From NCBI GenBank assembly GCA_044227325.1, contig JBGAFI010000002.1:186001-250000 (forward strand): a stretch of 64,000 nucleotides of DNA, given 5' to 3'. A program made the translations under genes and the position numbers. Within the stretch, counting starts at the first letter, position 1. The number at the start of each line of letters is the position of its first letter. The stretch is from PFJX01 sp044227325 (GTDB taxonomy: Bacteria > Pseudomonadota > Gammaproteobacteria > Burkholderiales > Thiobacillaceae). Below the pieces are notes generated by a model, which was not told the DNA's origin, ran no database searches, and saw nothing but the letters and a program-made list of their open reading frames with translations. Shown one piece after another: positions 49,540 through 58,361 of the stretch.

Positions 49540-50408
49540 TTCCAGATGGGCAACAGGCTGGCGGCGATGCCGGCGAACACCGCGCCGCCGAACCAGTTGT
49601 TGTGCAGGAAGGCCTTGAAGCAGGCCTTCGGCTCCCGCGCCCGGATCAGGGTGTAGTGGTAGCCCGCGACGCCGGCGGCGGCGAGCAGGCCGAGATAGAA
49701 CGGCCAGGCCAGCTTCGACTCCCATCCCACCATGGCCAACAGGGCCAGGGTCAGACCGTAGCAGAGCATCACCGCGGTGACGTCGAAGCGGCCGAAGGTG
49801 ATGGCGGAGGTCTTGATGCCGATCTTCAGGTCGTCGGCCCGGTCCACCATCGCGTATTCGGTGTCGTAGGCGATGGCCCAGAACACGTTCGCGCTGATCA
49901 GCAGCCAGGCGATGGGCGGCACGGCGCCCAGGTGGGCGGCGTAGCTCATGGGTATGCCGAAGCCGAAGGCGACGCCCAGATAGGCCTGGGGCACCGCGAA
50001 GAAGCGCTTGGTGAACGGATAGGAGGCGGCGAGGAAGGCGGCGGCGACGGAAAGCTCGATCAGCAGCTTGTTCCGCAACGGCAGGATGAGTAGGAAGGCC
50101 AGCAAAGTCAGGACCGCCGCCAGGATGAGGGCCTCCTTTTCCGTCACCCGGCCGGCGGTCAGGGGACGGTTCCTGGTGCGTTCCACGTGCCGGTCGAAAT
50201 GCCGGTCGGCGTAGTCGTTGACGACGCAGCCGGCGGAGCGCATCAGCACGGTGCCGATGACGAAGACCCAGAGCACGGCCAGGTCGGGCGAGCCGGCGCT
50301 GGACAGCCACAAGCCCCACAAGGTGGGCCAGGCCAGGAGCAGGATGCCGATGGGCTTGTCCAGCCGCATCAGCTTCTCGTATTCGTCGAGGCGGTCGATC
50401 CAGTTCAT
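49536..50408 (-). CDS. ubiA: 4-hydroxybenzoate polyprenyltransferase
   Basis: A 290-residue integral membrane enzyme that prenylates 4-hydroxybenzoate in ubiquinone synthesis. The first Asp motif is NDYADRHFDRHVERT (about residues 70-84) and the second is DTEYAMVDRADDL (about 192-204), both binding Mg-pyrophosphate. About eight to nine helices are visible. The ATG at 50408 overlaps ubiC by four bases, and UbiC supplies its substrate. The adjacent tcdA is not functionally linked. Confidence 0.96.
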   Translation of the reverse strand: MNWIDRLDEYEKLMRLDKPIGILLLAWPTLWGLWLSSAGSPDLAVLWVFVIGTVLMRSAGCVVNDYADRHFDRHVERTRNRPLTAGRVTEKEALILAAVLTLLAFLLILPLRNKLLIELSVAAAFLAASYPFTKRFFAVPQAYLGVAFGFGIPMSYAAHLGAVPPIAWLLISANVFWAIAYDTEYAMVDRADDLKIGIKTSAITFGRFDVTAVMLCYGLTLALLAMVGWESKLAWPFYLGLLAAAGVAGYHYTLIRAREPKACFKAFLHNNWFGGAVFAGIAASLLPIWK

Positions 50409-50929
50409 CGCAGCAGGAGCGTGGCGGGCAGGAACACTTCGGTGACCAGAATGGGACACCGATGCAGGGAGAACAGGGAGCGGCGCGCCCACAAGGAACG
50501 CGGCGGCCGCGGGGCATGCCCGGCCGCCGCGCGGTAGAGGGGGTGGCGCCGATCCAGGCGCTTGAATTCGAGGGCGTGGCGGCCGATGCGCGGGTCGCTG
50601 AACAAGGCCGCGCCCAGCGGCCGATTGCCGAGCCCCGCCAGGCCGGCCCAGGGACCGGCCAGACCGGCCAGCGGGATGACGCTATGGGCGAACACCAGGG
50701 GCATGTCGGCTTCCTTCAGCAGCACCTCGCGGATGACCGCGTTGCGGCCCGGGGGCAGTCCCAGGACCGCGCATTCGTCCCGGTTCGGGCGGGCGACGGA
50801 TTGCATCAGCCGCTCCACGCCGAAGCGGGAACAATAGCCTTGCAAGCGCAGGGTGAGGGAGCCCCGGTCGGTCAACCAGTGGCGCCACGCGCCCGCCGGC
50901 CATGCCGAAGCCAGCCACTCGGATGTCAT
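50405..50929 (-). CDS. ubiC: Chorismate pyruvate-lyase
   Basis: A 174-residue cytoplasmic enzyme converting chorismate to 4-hydroxybenzoate and pyruvate, the first committed step of ubiquinone synthesis. DRGSLTLRLQGYCSRFGVE (near residues 20-38), NRDECAVLGLPPGRNAVIREV and LGAALFSDPRIGRHALEF are typical, with conserved Arg and Glu residues of the active site. It overlaps ubiA by four bases. Chorismate is shared with TrpE, encoded elsewhere in the window. recG lies 27 bases upstream on the same strand. Confidence 0.93.
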   Translation of the reverse strand: MTSEWLASAWPAGAWRHWLTDRGSLTLRLQGYCSRFGVERLMQSVARPNRDECAVLGLPPGRNAVIREVLLKEADMPLVFAHSVIPLAGLAGPWAGLAGLGNRPLGAALFSDPRIGRHALEFKRLDRRHPLYRAAAGHAPRPPRSLWARRSLFSLHRCPILVTEVFLPATLLLR

Positions 50930-50956
50930 GCGGAATCCATGTCGGGAAAAACAGAA

Positions 50957-53014
50957 TTATGCCCGCAGGTAGTCCAATCCGCGCGGCAACCAGCGATCGA
51001 GATGCCGATCCACGGCCTCGGGATCGCGGGCGAGCAGATCGTCCGCCGCCGCGCGGGCGGCTTCCAGCAGATCCAGATCGGTTTCCAGGTCGGCGAAGCG
51101 CAGGATCTGCTGGCCCGACTGGCGCGCGCCGAGGAATTCGCCGGGACCGCGCAATTTCAAATCCTCCCGGGCGATGGCGAAACCGTCGGCGTTTTCCTTG
51201 ATGATGCGCAGCCGCTGCTTCGCGCTTTCCGAGAGGGGGGCGCCGTAGATCAGCAGGCAGGTGGATTCCCGCGCGCCCCGGCCGACCCGGCCGCGCAACT
51301 GGTGCAACTGGGCGAGGCCGTAGCGTTCGGCGTGCTCGATGACCATGAGGCCGGCGTTGGGCACGTCCACGCCCACCTCGATCACCGTGGTGGCCACCAG
51401 CAGGTTCAGCCTGCCCGCCTTGAAATCGGCCATGACGGCGGCCTTCTCCTCCGCCTTCATGCGCCCGTGCACCAGGCCGATGGCCAGTTCCGGCAGCAGC
51501 TCCGCCAGTTCCGCGTGGCTTTCCTCGGCCGCGCGCAATTGCAGTTTTTCCGATTCCTCCACCAGGGGGCAGACCCAGTAGGCCTGGGCGCCGCTCAGGC
51601 AGTAGTCGCGCAGACGGCCGACCACCTCGTCGCGGCGGCTTTGGGCGACCATGCGGGTAACGATGGGCGTGCGTCCAGGCGGCAGCTCGTCGATGACGGA
51701 AACGTCGAGGTCCGCGTAGTAGCTCATGGCCAGGGAGCGGGGGATGGGGGTGGCGGACATCATCAGCAGATGGGGCATGAGGGGCGTGTCGCCGGCGTGT
51801 TGGCCCTTTTCCCGCAGCGCCAGGCGTTGCGCGACGCCGAAGCGGTGTTGTTCGTCGACGATGGCGAGGTTGAGGTCGCGGAAACTGACGCCGGACTGGA
51901 ACAGGGCGTGGGTTCCCACCGCGACGCGGGCGCGACCCTCGGCGATGTCGGCCAGGATCCGCTGCTTCGCCTTGCCCTTGATGGCGGCGGCGAGCCAGAC
52001 CACGGCCAGGCCGAGGGGTTCGAGCCATTCCCGGAACTTGAAATAGAGCTGTTCCGCGAGGATTTCCGTCGGCGCCATCACCGCCACCTGGCCGCCGGCG
52101 GCCAGGGCGGGAAGGGCGGCCAGGGCCGCGACCAGGGTCTTGCCGCTACCCACGTCGCCTTGCAGCAGGCGGTTCATGGGGTGGGGACGGGCCAAGTCCC
52201 GGCGGATTTCCCCCAGCGCGCGGGCCTGGGCGGCTGTGAGCCGGAAGGGCAGGGTGGCCAGCAGCTTTTCGCTCAAGGGGTTTTCGGCGGGCAAGGGGGG
52301 CGCGGACAACTGGCTGCGCTGGCGCGCGGCGAGCTTGAGGGAGAGCTGCTGGGCCAGCAGTTCGTCGAACTTGATGCGGCGCCAGGCCGGATCGTCCCGC
52401 TTCTCCAGTCCGGCGAGGTCGCTGCCGGGGGCGGGGCGATGCAGATGCGCCAGGGCGGCGGCGAAGGCCGGCAGGTCCAGCGCGGCCGGCAGTTGCTCCG
52501 GCAGGCTGTCGCTCAGGTCCGCCGCTTGGAGCGTCGCGGCGACCGCCTTGCGGATGGCGAATTGCGAGAGCCCGGCGACGGCGGGATACACCGGCGTCAG
52601 GCGATCCGGCAAAGGCGTGTTGTCCCGCACCACGCGCAACTGGGGGTGCACCATTTCCGCGCCGAAGAAGCCGGGCCTGATCTCGCCCAGCAGCCGGACG
52701 CGGGTGCCGGGTTTGAGTTGGGCGAGCTGGCTGGGATAGAAGTGGAGCAAGCGGAAAAACAAGGTCTGCGCGGCCATGTCGGCGGCGTCGGCGCTGTCGC
52801 CGACCTCGACGACCAATTGGCGGCGGGGGCGGTTCTGGACTTCCGCATGGCGGACCCAGCCTTCCACCTGGACGAATTCGCCGAGCCGGATCGTCGCCAG
52901 CGGGACGAGGCGGGTCTCATCCAGGTAGCGCAGCGGCAGGTGCAGAATCAAGTCGCGCGCATCGGCCAGCCCGAGCCGGTGCGCGATGGCCTCCGGGGTC
53001 TGCTCGGAAGCCAT
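50957..53014 (-). CDS. recG: ATP-dependent DNA helicase RecG
   Basis: A 685-residue helicase that remodels stalled replication forks and branched DNA. The N-terminal wedge/OB domain (about 1-170) is followed by superfamily 2 helicase motifs: LLQGDVGSGKTLVAALAALP (Walker A), VDEQHRFGVAQR (DEQH), MSATPIPRSLA (motif III), and ATTVIEVGVDVPNAG and LHQLRGRVGRG (motifs V and VI). The length is typical. The ATG at 53014 lies six bases after the stop of the GGDEF-EAL-CZB gene on the same strand, an unusual upstream neighbour that may share the transcript. Confidence 0.97.
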   Translation of the reverse strand: MASEQTPEAIAHRLGLADARDLILHLPLRYLDETRLVPLATIRLGEFVQVEGWVRHAEVQNRPRRQLVVEVGDSADAADMAAQTLFFRLLHFYPSQLAQLKPGTRVRLLGEIRPGFFGAEMVHPQLRVVRDNTPLPDRLTPVYPAVAGLSQFAIRKAVAATLQAADLSDSLPEQLPAALDLPAFAAALAHLHRPAPGSDLAGLEKRDDPAWRRIKFDELLAQQLSLKLAARQRSQLSAPPLPAENPLSEKLLATLPFRLTAAQARALGEIRRDLARPHPMNRLLQGDVGSGKTLVAALAALPALAAGGQVAVMAPTEILAEQLYFKFREWLEPLGLAVVWLAAAIKGKAKQRILADIAEGRARVAVGTHALFQSGVSFRDLNLAIVDEQHRFGVAQRLALREKGQHAGDTPLMPHLLMMSATPIPRSLAMSYYADLDVSVIDELPPGRTPIVTRMVAQSRRDEVVGRLRDYCLSGAQAYWVCPLVEESEKLQLRAAEESHAELAELLPELAIGLVHGRMKAEEKAAVMADFKAGRLNLLVATTVIEVGVDVPNAGLMVIEHAERYGLAQLHQLRGRVGRGARESTCLLIYGAPLSESAKQRLRIIKENADGFAIAREDLKLRGPGEFLGARQSGQQILRFADLETDLDLLEAARAAADDLLARDPEAVDRHLDRWLPRGLDYLRA

Positions 53015-53020
53015 CCGGCT

Positions 53021-55174
53021 TCAGCGGTCGACGCTCGCCAGCAAGGGCGCCGCAGATTGGGAGGCCACCGCCCTTTGCAAGACCACCAGTCCTTCCAGAA
53101 TGCGATCCCGCAGCAGCAGCAATTCCGCGAGGCTTGCCTTGGCTTTGTCCAGTTCGCCGACGGCGCGCAGACGCACGATCTCCGGCCCGAGCTGGTGAAC
53201 CTTGATATGGTCCAGTTCCAGGTCGGCGAAGGCCCTCATCTCGCCGTAACGCAGCCGGCCATGGCCGTAATACCAATGGCCGAAGCGGCATTGGCGATGA
53301 TCGAACAGCTCGTGCTCGGCGAGTTGCAGCGTTTCCCCGCGCACATATTGGGAAATCTGCCGCGTCCACTTGATGTGGTCGTACTGGGCCACCAGCAAGG
53401 GGAAATCCACCATGTCCCAGCGGGTATCCGCCCACAGCGCCCACTGGGGATCGGGCCGGTAGCCGGCCACCCAGGCCGGGATTTCCGATGCCGGCATGGG
53501 ACGGGCGATGCCGAAGCCCTGGGCGATGTCGCAACCGAGGCGCATCAGCAGCACCCCCTGCTCGGCGGTTTCCACGCCCTCGGCCACGACGATGCGGCGG
53601 AAGGCGTTGGCCAGGCTGATGATGCCGTCGATGAGGGTGAGGTCGTCCGCGTCCTCCAGGACGTCGCGCACGAAGCACTGGTCGATCTTCAGCACGTCGG
53701 CGGGAATGTCGCGCAGGTAGGACAGGGAGGCGTAGCCGGAGCCGAAGTCGTCCAGGGCGAAGCCGACGCCGAGCCGCTGGCAGGTGTTGATCACGCCGCG
53801 CACATGGGCGGTATTTTCCAGGGCCGCGGACTCGAGGATTTCCAGTTCCAGGCTGCCGTCGGGGACATCCGGAAAATCGACCAGGCAATCGTGCAGACAG
53901 TCGATGAAATCGGCCCGCTGCAATTGCCGAGCGGCGATGTTGACGCTGACCGGGAGGTCCAGCCCCGCTTCCCGCCATGCGGTGATTTGCGCCAGGGCGG
54001 TGCGCACCACCCATTCGCCGATATCGATGATGAGGTCGTCGTGTTCGACCAGGGGCAGGAATTCCCCGGGCGCGACCAGCCCCTGCTCGGGATGCCGCCA
54101 GCGCAACAGGGCTTCCGCGCCGATCACCCGGCCGCTGCGCAGGTTGACCTTGGGCTGGTAGTGCAACTCGAACTCGCCGCCGAGCAGGGCTTCGCGCAGG
54201 CGCTCCAAGGTCTGGCGTCGGGAATGGGCGAGCTGATCCTGCTCCGCGTCGAACAGATGGAAGCGGTTGCGCCCCGCCTGCTTGGCCTGGTACATGGCCA
54301 GATCCGCGTGGCGCAGCAAGGTTTCCGGATCGGCGCTGTCGAAGGGATAGACCGTGATGCCCAGGCTGGCCGACAGGACGTGCTCGCGGCCGTCGATTTC
54401 GCAGGCGGTGGAGGACAGGGCCAGGATGCGATGGGCGACGTTCTCCAGCTCGTCCATATTGGGCAGGCCGTTGATGATCAGCGCGAATTCGTCCCCGCCC
54501 AGGCGCGCCACCGTGTCGCCCCCGCGCACCACCTGGCGCAGGCGCTGGGCGATGAAGATGAGCAGCTTGTCGCCGGTGACGTGGCCGAAGTGGTCGTTGA
54601 CGGCCTTGAAGCCGTCCAGGTCCATGAAGATCACCGCCAGCAGCAGGTTGTTGCGCTTGGCCAGATCGCTGGCCTGTTGCAGGCGTTCGGTCAGCAACTT
54701 GCGGTTGGGCAGTTCGGTCAAGGCGTCGAAGTGGGCCAGCCGTTCCAACTGCTGCTGGGCATTCCGCAATTGCTGGATATCCGTGATGACGCCGACGTGG
54801 CGGAGGATCTTGCCCGTCTCGTCCTTCACCGCGCTGACGCTGAGAATCTGCTGGTAAACCTCGCCGTTCTTGCGGCGGTTCCATATCTCGCCGCGCCACT
54901 GCCCGGTTTTTCTGATCGTGTTCCACATGCCCCGGAAAAATTCGGCTTCGTGGCGTCCCGAGGCCAGCATCGACGGCGAGCGGCCCAAGGCTTCCTTCCT
55001 GCTGTAGCCGGTGATTTCGCAGAACGCCCGGTTCACGTCGACGATGCGATTCTCGGCATCTGTGACCAGGACGCCATCGCCGATCATGTCCAGCGCGAAG
55101 CCGGACACGCCGGGATCGGTCAATTCGCCATGTCGGATTCGCTTCTGATTCATGCCGGTTCCGTGCTTTGTCAT
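53021..55174 (-). CDS. PAS-GGDEF-EAL-CZB protein (putative zinc-sensing c-di-GMP enzyme)
   Basis: A 717-residue cytoplasmic protein. PAS (about 30-145), GGDEF (about 155-310; TVARLGGDEFALI, with the position of the RxxD inhibitory site altered to RGGD), EAL (about 320-570; GAEALLRWRHP, DDFGSGYASL, KIDQCFVRD) and a C-terminal CZB domain (about 590-690; DHIKWTRQI, QCRFGHWYYGHGRL, DLELDHIKVHQL) supplying His-Cys-His-His ligands for zinc. In E. coli DgcZ a CZB domain lets zinc inhibit a GGDEF enzyme; here it is at the other end of a dual GGDEF-EAL protein. recG starts six bases after its stop. Confidence 0.9.
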   Translation of the reverse strand: MTKHGTGMNQKRIRHGELTDPGVSGFALDMIGDGVLVTDAENRIVDVNRAFCEITGYSRKEALGRSPSMLASGRHEAEFFRGMWNTIRKTGQWRGEIWNRRKNGEVYQQILSVSAVKDETGKILRHVGVITDIQQLRNAQQQLERLAHFDALTELPNRKLLTERLQQASDLAKRNNLLLAVIFMDLDGFKAVNDHFGHVTGDKLLIFIAQRLRQVVRGGDTVARLGGDEFALIINGLPNMDELENVAHRILALSSTACEIDGREHVLSASLGITVYPFDSADPETLLRHADLAMYQAKQAGRNRFHLFDAEQDQLAHSRRQTLERLREALLGGEFELHYQPKVNLRSGRVIGAEALLRWRHPEQGLVAPGEFLPLVEHDDLIIDIGEWVVRTALAQITAWREAGLDLPVSVNIAARQLQRADFIDCLHDCLVDFPDVPDGSLELEILESAALENTAHVRGVINTCQRLGVGFALDDFGSGYASLSYLRDIPADVLKIDQCFVRDVLEDADDLTLIDGIISLANAFRRIVVAEGVETAEQGVLLMRLGCDIAQGFGIARPMPASEIPAWVAGYRPDPQWALWADTRWDMVDFPLLVAQYDHIKWTRQISQYVRGETLQLAEHELFDHRQCRFGHWYYGHGRLRYGEMRAFADLELDHIKVHQLGPEIVRLRAVGELDKAKASLAELLLLRDRILEGLVVLQRAVASQSAAPLLASVDR

Positions 55175-55232
55175 TTATCCCGGGGCAATGCGCTCGCCGC
55201 GCCGGCGCCCCCCTCCCGCCGTCGACCGCGCA

Positions 55233-55613
55233 TCACGTCAAATCCATGATCCCGTCGGCTTCGACCAAAGCGTTGCGGGGCAGGGATGCGACCCCCACCG
55301 CCGCCCGCGCCGGGTAGGGCTGGCTGAAATACTGGGCCATGATTTCGTTGACCTTGGCGAAATTGCCCAGATCGGTCAGGAAGATGTTGATCTTGACCAT
55401 GTCGGCCAACTCGCCGCCGGCCGCTTCCGCCACGGCGCGCAGATTCTTGAACACCTGGTGGATCTGGGCCTCGATGCCCTGGACCATCTCCATTGAGGCC
55501 GGCTCCAGGCCGATCTGTCCCGAGAGATAGACGGTATCGCCCACCTTGACCGCTTGCGAATAGGTTCCGATGGCCTGGGGCGCGCTGGGTGTGGAAATGA
55601 TGCTTTTCGGCAC
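55233..55613 (-). CDS. ridA: RidA-family enamine/imine deaminase
   Basis: A 126-residue YjgF/RidA protein that hydrolyses reactive 2-aminoacrylate-type enamines and protects PLP enzymes. SAPQAIGTYSQAVKVGDTVYLSGQIGL, MVKINIFLTDL, and YFSQPYPARAAVGVASLP (with the conserved Arg) fit. The start is a GTG at 55613 with CGGAGA upstream. It lies downstream of no other gene in its direction and is 150 bases from the divergent tRNA-Ser. Confidence 0.94.
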   Translation of the reverse strand: MPKSIISTPSAPQAIGTYSQAVKVGDTVYLSGQIGLEPASMEMVQGIEAQIHQVFKNLRAVAEAAGGELADMVKINIFLTDLGNFAKVNEIMAQYFSQPYPARAAVGVASLPRNALVEADGIMDLT

Positions 55614-55686
55614 GATGTCTCCGTTTCGTGTGACGACGATTTTTATGGCGCAAGCCTACATCAAATGCATCGATTCGTGCCCGACC

Positions 55687-55715
55687 GATACAGCGCTTTT
55701 TTCCCGGTTTACAAT
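55687..55715 (+). promoter_or_regulatory. Candidate sigma-70 promoter of tRNA-Ser
   Basis: A -10 box TACAAT (55710-55715) with a weak -35 GATACA (55687-55692) at 17-base spacing. Transcription would start about 40 bases before the tRNA. Confidence 0.5.
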
Positions 55716-55762
55716 GCGCGCCCCGGCGGACGGCGCGCGTCAGCGTCCGGTCCGACGGTCAT

Positions 55763-55850
55763 GGAAGCGTGGCCGAGCGGTTTAAGGCACCGGTCTTGAA
55801 AACCGGCGTAGGGCAACCTACCGTGAGTTCGAATCTCACCGCTTCCGCCA
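55763..55850 (+). tRNA. tRNA-Ser(UGA)
   Basis: An 88-base tRNA with acceptor stem GGAAGCG/CGCTTCC, TGA anticodon in the loop CTTGAAA, a long variable arm typical of tRNA-Ser, TTCGAAT in the T-loop, and encoded 3' CCA (55848-55850). It decodes UCA and UCG-type serine codons. A strong terminator follows 14 bases downstream. Confidence 0.97.
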
Positions 55851-55864
55851 GTTTCCGACGACGA

Positions 55865-55900
55865 AAAGCAAAACGCGGGCATTTGCCCGCGTTTTGCTTT
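55865..55900. terminator. Strong bidirectional terminator between tRNA-Ser and cytochrome c gene
   Basis: A perfect 16-bp stem (55865-55880 with 55885-55900) and loop ATTT. The arms begin AAAGCAAAACG and end CGTTTTGCTTT, so each strand has a T-rich 3' side. It serves the tRNA and the converging cytochrome gene. Confidence 0.93.
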
Positions 55901-55915
55901 GGATCGCGTCGCGGC

Positions 55916-56218
55916 TCAGTGGGTCAGAATCCACTTGGCCAGCGCGTCCGCGTCGCCCTTGGCTTTGGCCTGGGGCGGCATGGGGATCTTGCCGTATTTG
56001 CCCTTGCTGCCTTTGACGATGGTCTCGGCCAGCATCTTCTCGGCGTCCTTCTGGCCCTTGTTCTTGGCGGCGACGTCCTTCCAGGTCGGGCCGATTTTCT
56101 TCGCGGTCGCGTCGTGGCAGGCGATGCAGCCGTTCTTCTTGGCCAGATCGGCATCCGCGAGGGCGGTTCCGGAGATAACCAGGGTTGCGGCGAGCATGGC
56201 GGCGGTCAAGGATTTCAT
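55916..56218 (-). CDS. Periplasmic class I c-type cytochrome
   Basis: A 100-residue precursor with a signal peptide (MKSLTAAMLAATLVISGTALA) and an 80-residue mature domain. The haem motif is GCIACH (CxxCH, His the proximal ligand) and the distal Met ligand is in KIPMPPQAKAKGD. It resembles c551/c8-type electron carriers used by nitrite or thiosulfate metabolism or terminal oxidases. It could be the electron acceptor of FccB, which has no cytochrome subunit beside it, but that is speculative. It stands alone, bounded by a terminator downstream. Confidence 0.92.
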   Translation of the reverse strand: MKSLTAAMLAATLVISGTALADADLAKKNGCIACHDATAKKIGPTWKDVAAKNKGQKDAEKMLAETIVKGSKGKYGKIPMPPQAKAKGDADALAKWILTH

Positions 56219-56287
56219 GTTTTTCCTTCCGAGGTGTGGGTAATGGAAAAAGTATATAAGAACTTCCTGATACGGCTATGACAAAGA

Positions 56288-57469
56288 TCAATTCAAACGA
56301 AAAGATTTGACCGCCTCATCCAGCGAGTTCGCGCTGGCGGCCAGCGTCGCGGCCAGGGATACGCCTTTGCCGGCATCCTCCAGGGTCTCGCCGTTCAGGT
56401 GCTCGATAGCATGCACGCTGGCGCGCACCTGGTCCACTGCGTTGCGCTGCGTGCCGGTGGCGCCGGCGATCTCCATGACCTGGGCGGTCACGTCGGTCAC
56501 GCTCTTGGCGATGCGCGCCAGGGCTTCCCCCGCTTCCCGCGCGTGGCCGACTCCGGCCGAGGCCTCGGTCATGCCCTGGCTGATGGCATCGGTGGCCTGG
56601 CGGGTTTCGCTCTGGATGTTCTGGATCATCTGTCCGATCTCGCCGGTGGCCTGGGTGGTCTTTTCCGCCAGTTTCCGGACCTCGTCCGCCACCACGGCGA
56701 AGCCGCGTCCCTGTTCGCCGGCCCGGGCCGCCTCGATGGCGGCGTTGAGCGCGAGCAGGTTGGTCTGATCGGCGATTTCCTTGATGACGGCGACGATGGC
56801 GCCCACATCCTGGGAACTGCGGCCCAGCTTCTCGACGAAGGCGGTCGCTTCATTGACCGTGGTGTGGATGCGTTCCATGCCGACCAGGCTTTCCTTCGCC
56901 ACGTCCACGCCCTCCTGGGCGATGCGCCCGGTTTCCCGGGCCTGCTCGGACGCGTGCTGGGTGCGGGAGGTGATGTCCGCGATGGCGTTGTCCAGATGGC
57001 TGACGGCGGCGCCGATTTCGTTGGCGCTGCCGTTCATGCGCTCGACCCGTCCGTGGATGCGGTCCGCTTGCGAGTTGATCGCGCCGCAATCCTGTTTGAC
57101 CTGGCCGCTGAGGCCGGAGGTGCGGGAAATGAGTTCGCGCAGGGTGGTGGCCATGTCGTTGAAGCTTCTGACGATCTCGCCGATGGTGTCCTCGCTGCGG
57201 ATCGAGCAGGTCAGGGACAGGTCGCGCTGGGCGATGGCGCTGGCCACCTGGGAGATGCGGCGCAGCTTGGAGATGAGCACCAGATTGACGACCCAATAGT
57301 TGACGGCCCCCATGACCAGTCCGGCGATCAGGCAGCCGATGACGAACCAGACCAGCATGCCCTCCTTCCATGTCACGAAGAAGTCCGCGTAAAAGGGGAA
57401 TACCGATGCCATGAGCACGCCTGTTCCCAAAAACGTGAACAGGACATTGCGCAGAATGCTGGGCTGCAT
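56288..57469 (-). CDS. Methyl-accepting chemotaxis protein without a large periplasmic domain
   Basis: A 393-residue chemoreceptor with two N-terminal helices (about residues 7-28 and 38-65) separated by a very short periplasmic loop, a HAMP domain (about 66-120) and a signalling domain with tip ADQTNLLALNAAIEAARAG. With no ligand-binding domain, the signal must come from the membrane, HAMP or partner proteins. It is preceded by a perfect sigma-28 promoter, which fixes it in the flagellar regulon. The C-terminus ends SFRLN, without a CheR tether. Confidence 0.95.
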   Translation of the reverse strand: MQPSILRNVLFTFLGTGVLMASVFPFYADFFVTWKEGMLVWFVIGCLIAGLVMGAVNYWVVNLVLISKLRRISQVASAIAQRDLSLTCSIRSEDTIGEIVRSFNDMATTLRELISRTSGLSGQVKQDCGAINSQADRIHGRVERMNGSANEIGAAVSHLDNAIADITSRTQHASEQARETGRIAQEGVDVAKESLVGMERIHTTVNEATAFVEKLGRSSQDVGAIVAVIKEIADQTNLLALNAAIEAARAGEQGRGFAVVADEVRKLAEKTTQATGEIGQMIQNIQSETRQATDAISQGMTEASAGVGHAREAGEALARIAKSVTDVTAQVMEIAGATGTQRNAVDQVRASVHAIEHLNGETLEDAGKGVSLAATLAASANSLDEAVKSFRLN

Positions 57470-57502
57470 GAATTCTCCAGGGGCGTATTTTTGTACTAGC
57501 GC

Positions 57503-57529
57503 TTATCGGCCCGGCGGAAAAAAACTTTA
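57503..57529 (-). promoter_or_regulatory. Perfect sigma-28 (FliA) promoter of the chemoreceptor gene
   Basis: On the minus strand: TAAAGTTT (57529-57522), 11-base spacer, GCCGATAA (57510-57503), identical at all 16 positions to the classic E. coli FliA consensus, 34 bases before the chemoreceptor start codon. Confidence 0.92.
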
Positions 57530-57548
57530 TCTGATTCGCGCCATGCGC

Positions 57549-58361
57549 CTACCACTGCACCACATGCACGTTGGACAGGCCGCGGCCCAGGAAACGCTCG
57601 CCGATGGTCTGGAAGCGCAGGGGCACATCGGTGACCCAGAAGTGGTATTCGGGCGCGACCCGGTCCGGGTTGTTCAGATGCAGTTCGGAGAGCAGGGCGG
57701 CGGTCTGTTCGGCCATGGCGTCGGCGGAGTCCACCAGGGCCACATCCGGGCCAACCACGTCGCGCAACAGGGGTTTGAGCAGGGGATAGTGGGTGCAGCC
57801 CAGCACCAGACTGTCCACGTTCTCCGCCAGCACCGGCTTCAGGTATTCCTGGGCGGTGAGGCGGGTGACCGGATGGTCCAGCCAGCCTTCCTCCACCAGG
57901 GGCACGAACAGGGCGCAGGCCTGGGAGGTGAGCCGGGCATCCGGCTCGATGCTGTGGATGGCGCGGGCATAGGCGTTGCTGTTGATGGTGGTGGGCGTGC
58001 CGATGACGCCGATGCGCCGGGTCTTGCTGGCCGCGAGGGCGGCGACGGCGCCGGCGTCGATGACGTCCAGCACCGGCGTCGGGGAGAGGTCGCGCACCAT
58101 CTGGGCGGCGACGGCGGCCATGGTGTTGCAGGCGATGATCAACAGCTTGACCCGCTTTTCCAGCAGGAACTCGGCGATCTGGGTGGTGTAGTGGGAGATG
58201 GTCTGCACCGACTTGATGCCGTAGGGCACCCGCGCGGTGTCGCCGAAGTAGTGGATCGATTCGAACGGCAGCCGTTCCATGAGTGACCGCACCACGGTGA
58301 GCCCGCCGACGCCGGAGTCGAACACGCCGATGGGGCCGCGGGGGTTGAGATGCTCGCTCAT
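57549..58361 (-). CDS. murI: Glutamate racemase
   Basis: A 270-residue cofactor-independent racemase producing D-glutamate for peptidoglycan. IGVFDSGVGGLTVVR starts the N-terminal domain, LIIACNTMAAVAAQM holds the first catalytic Cys (ACNT), and LVLGCTHYPLLKPLL the second (GCTHYP). The ATG at 58361 overlaps queG by four bases (ATGA). Downstream lies the sigma-28 promoter of the chemoreceptor. Confidence 0.96.
   Translation of the reverse strand: MSEHLNPRGPIGVFDSGVGGLTVVRSLMERLPFESIHYFGDTARVPYGIKSVQTISHYTTQIAEFLLEKRVKLLIIACNTMAAVAAQMVRDLSPTPVLDVIDAGAVAALAASKTRRIGVIGTPTTINSNAYARAIHSIEPDARLTSQACALFVPLVEEGWLDHPVTRLTAQEYLKPVLAENVDSLVLGCTHYPLLKPLLRDVVGPDVALVDSADAMAEQTAALLSELHLNNPDRVAPEYHFWVTDVPLRFQTIGERFLGRGLSNVHVVQW

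Noticed and set aside
50462..55249. Very long open frame (about 1595 codons) on the plus strand opposite ubiC, recG and the CZB protein
   Set aside because: It is an antisense frame produced by GC-rich codon bias; its translation is His/Gln/Gly-rich with no domain, while the minus-strand genes have clear motifs.
55639..55762. Small gene in the ridA/tRNA-Ser gap
   Set aside because: Open frames there lack ribosome-binding sites and continue through the tRNA; the gap is explained by the tRNA promoter.
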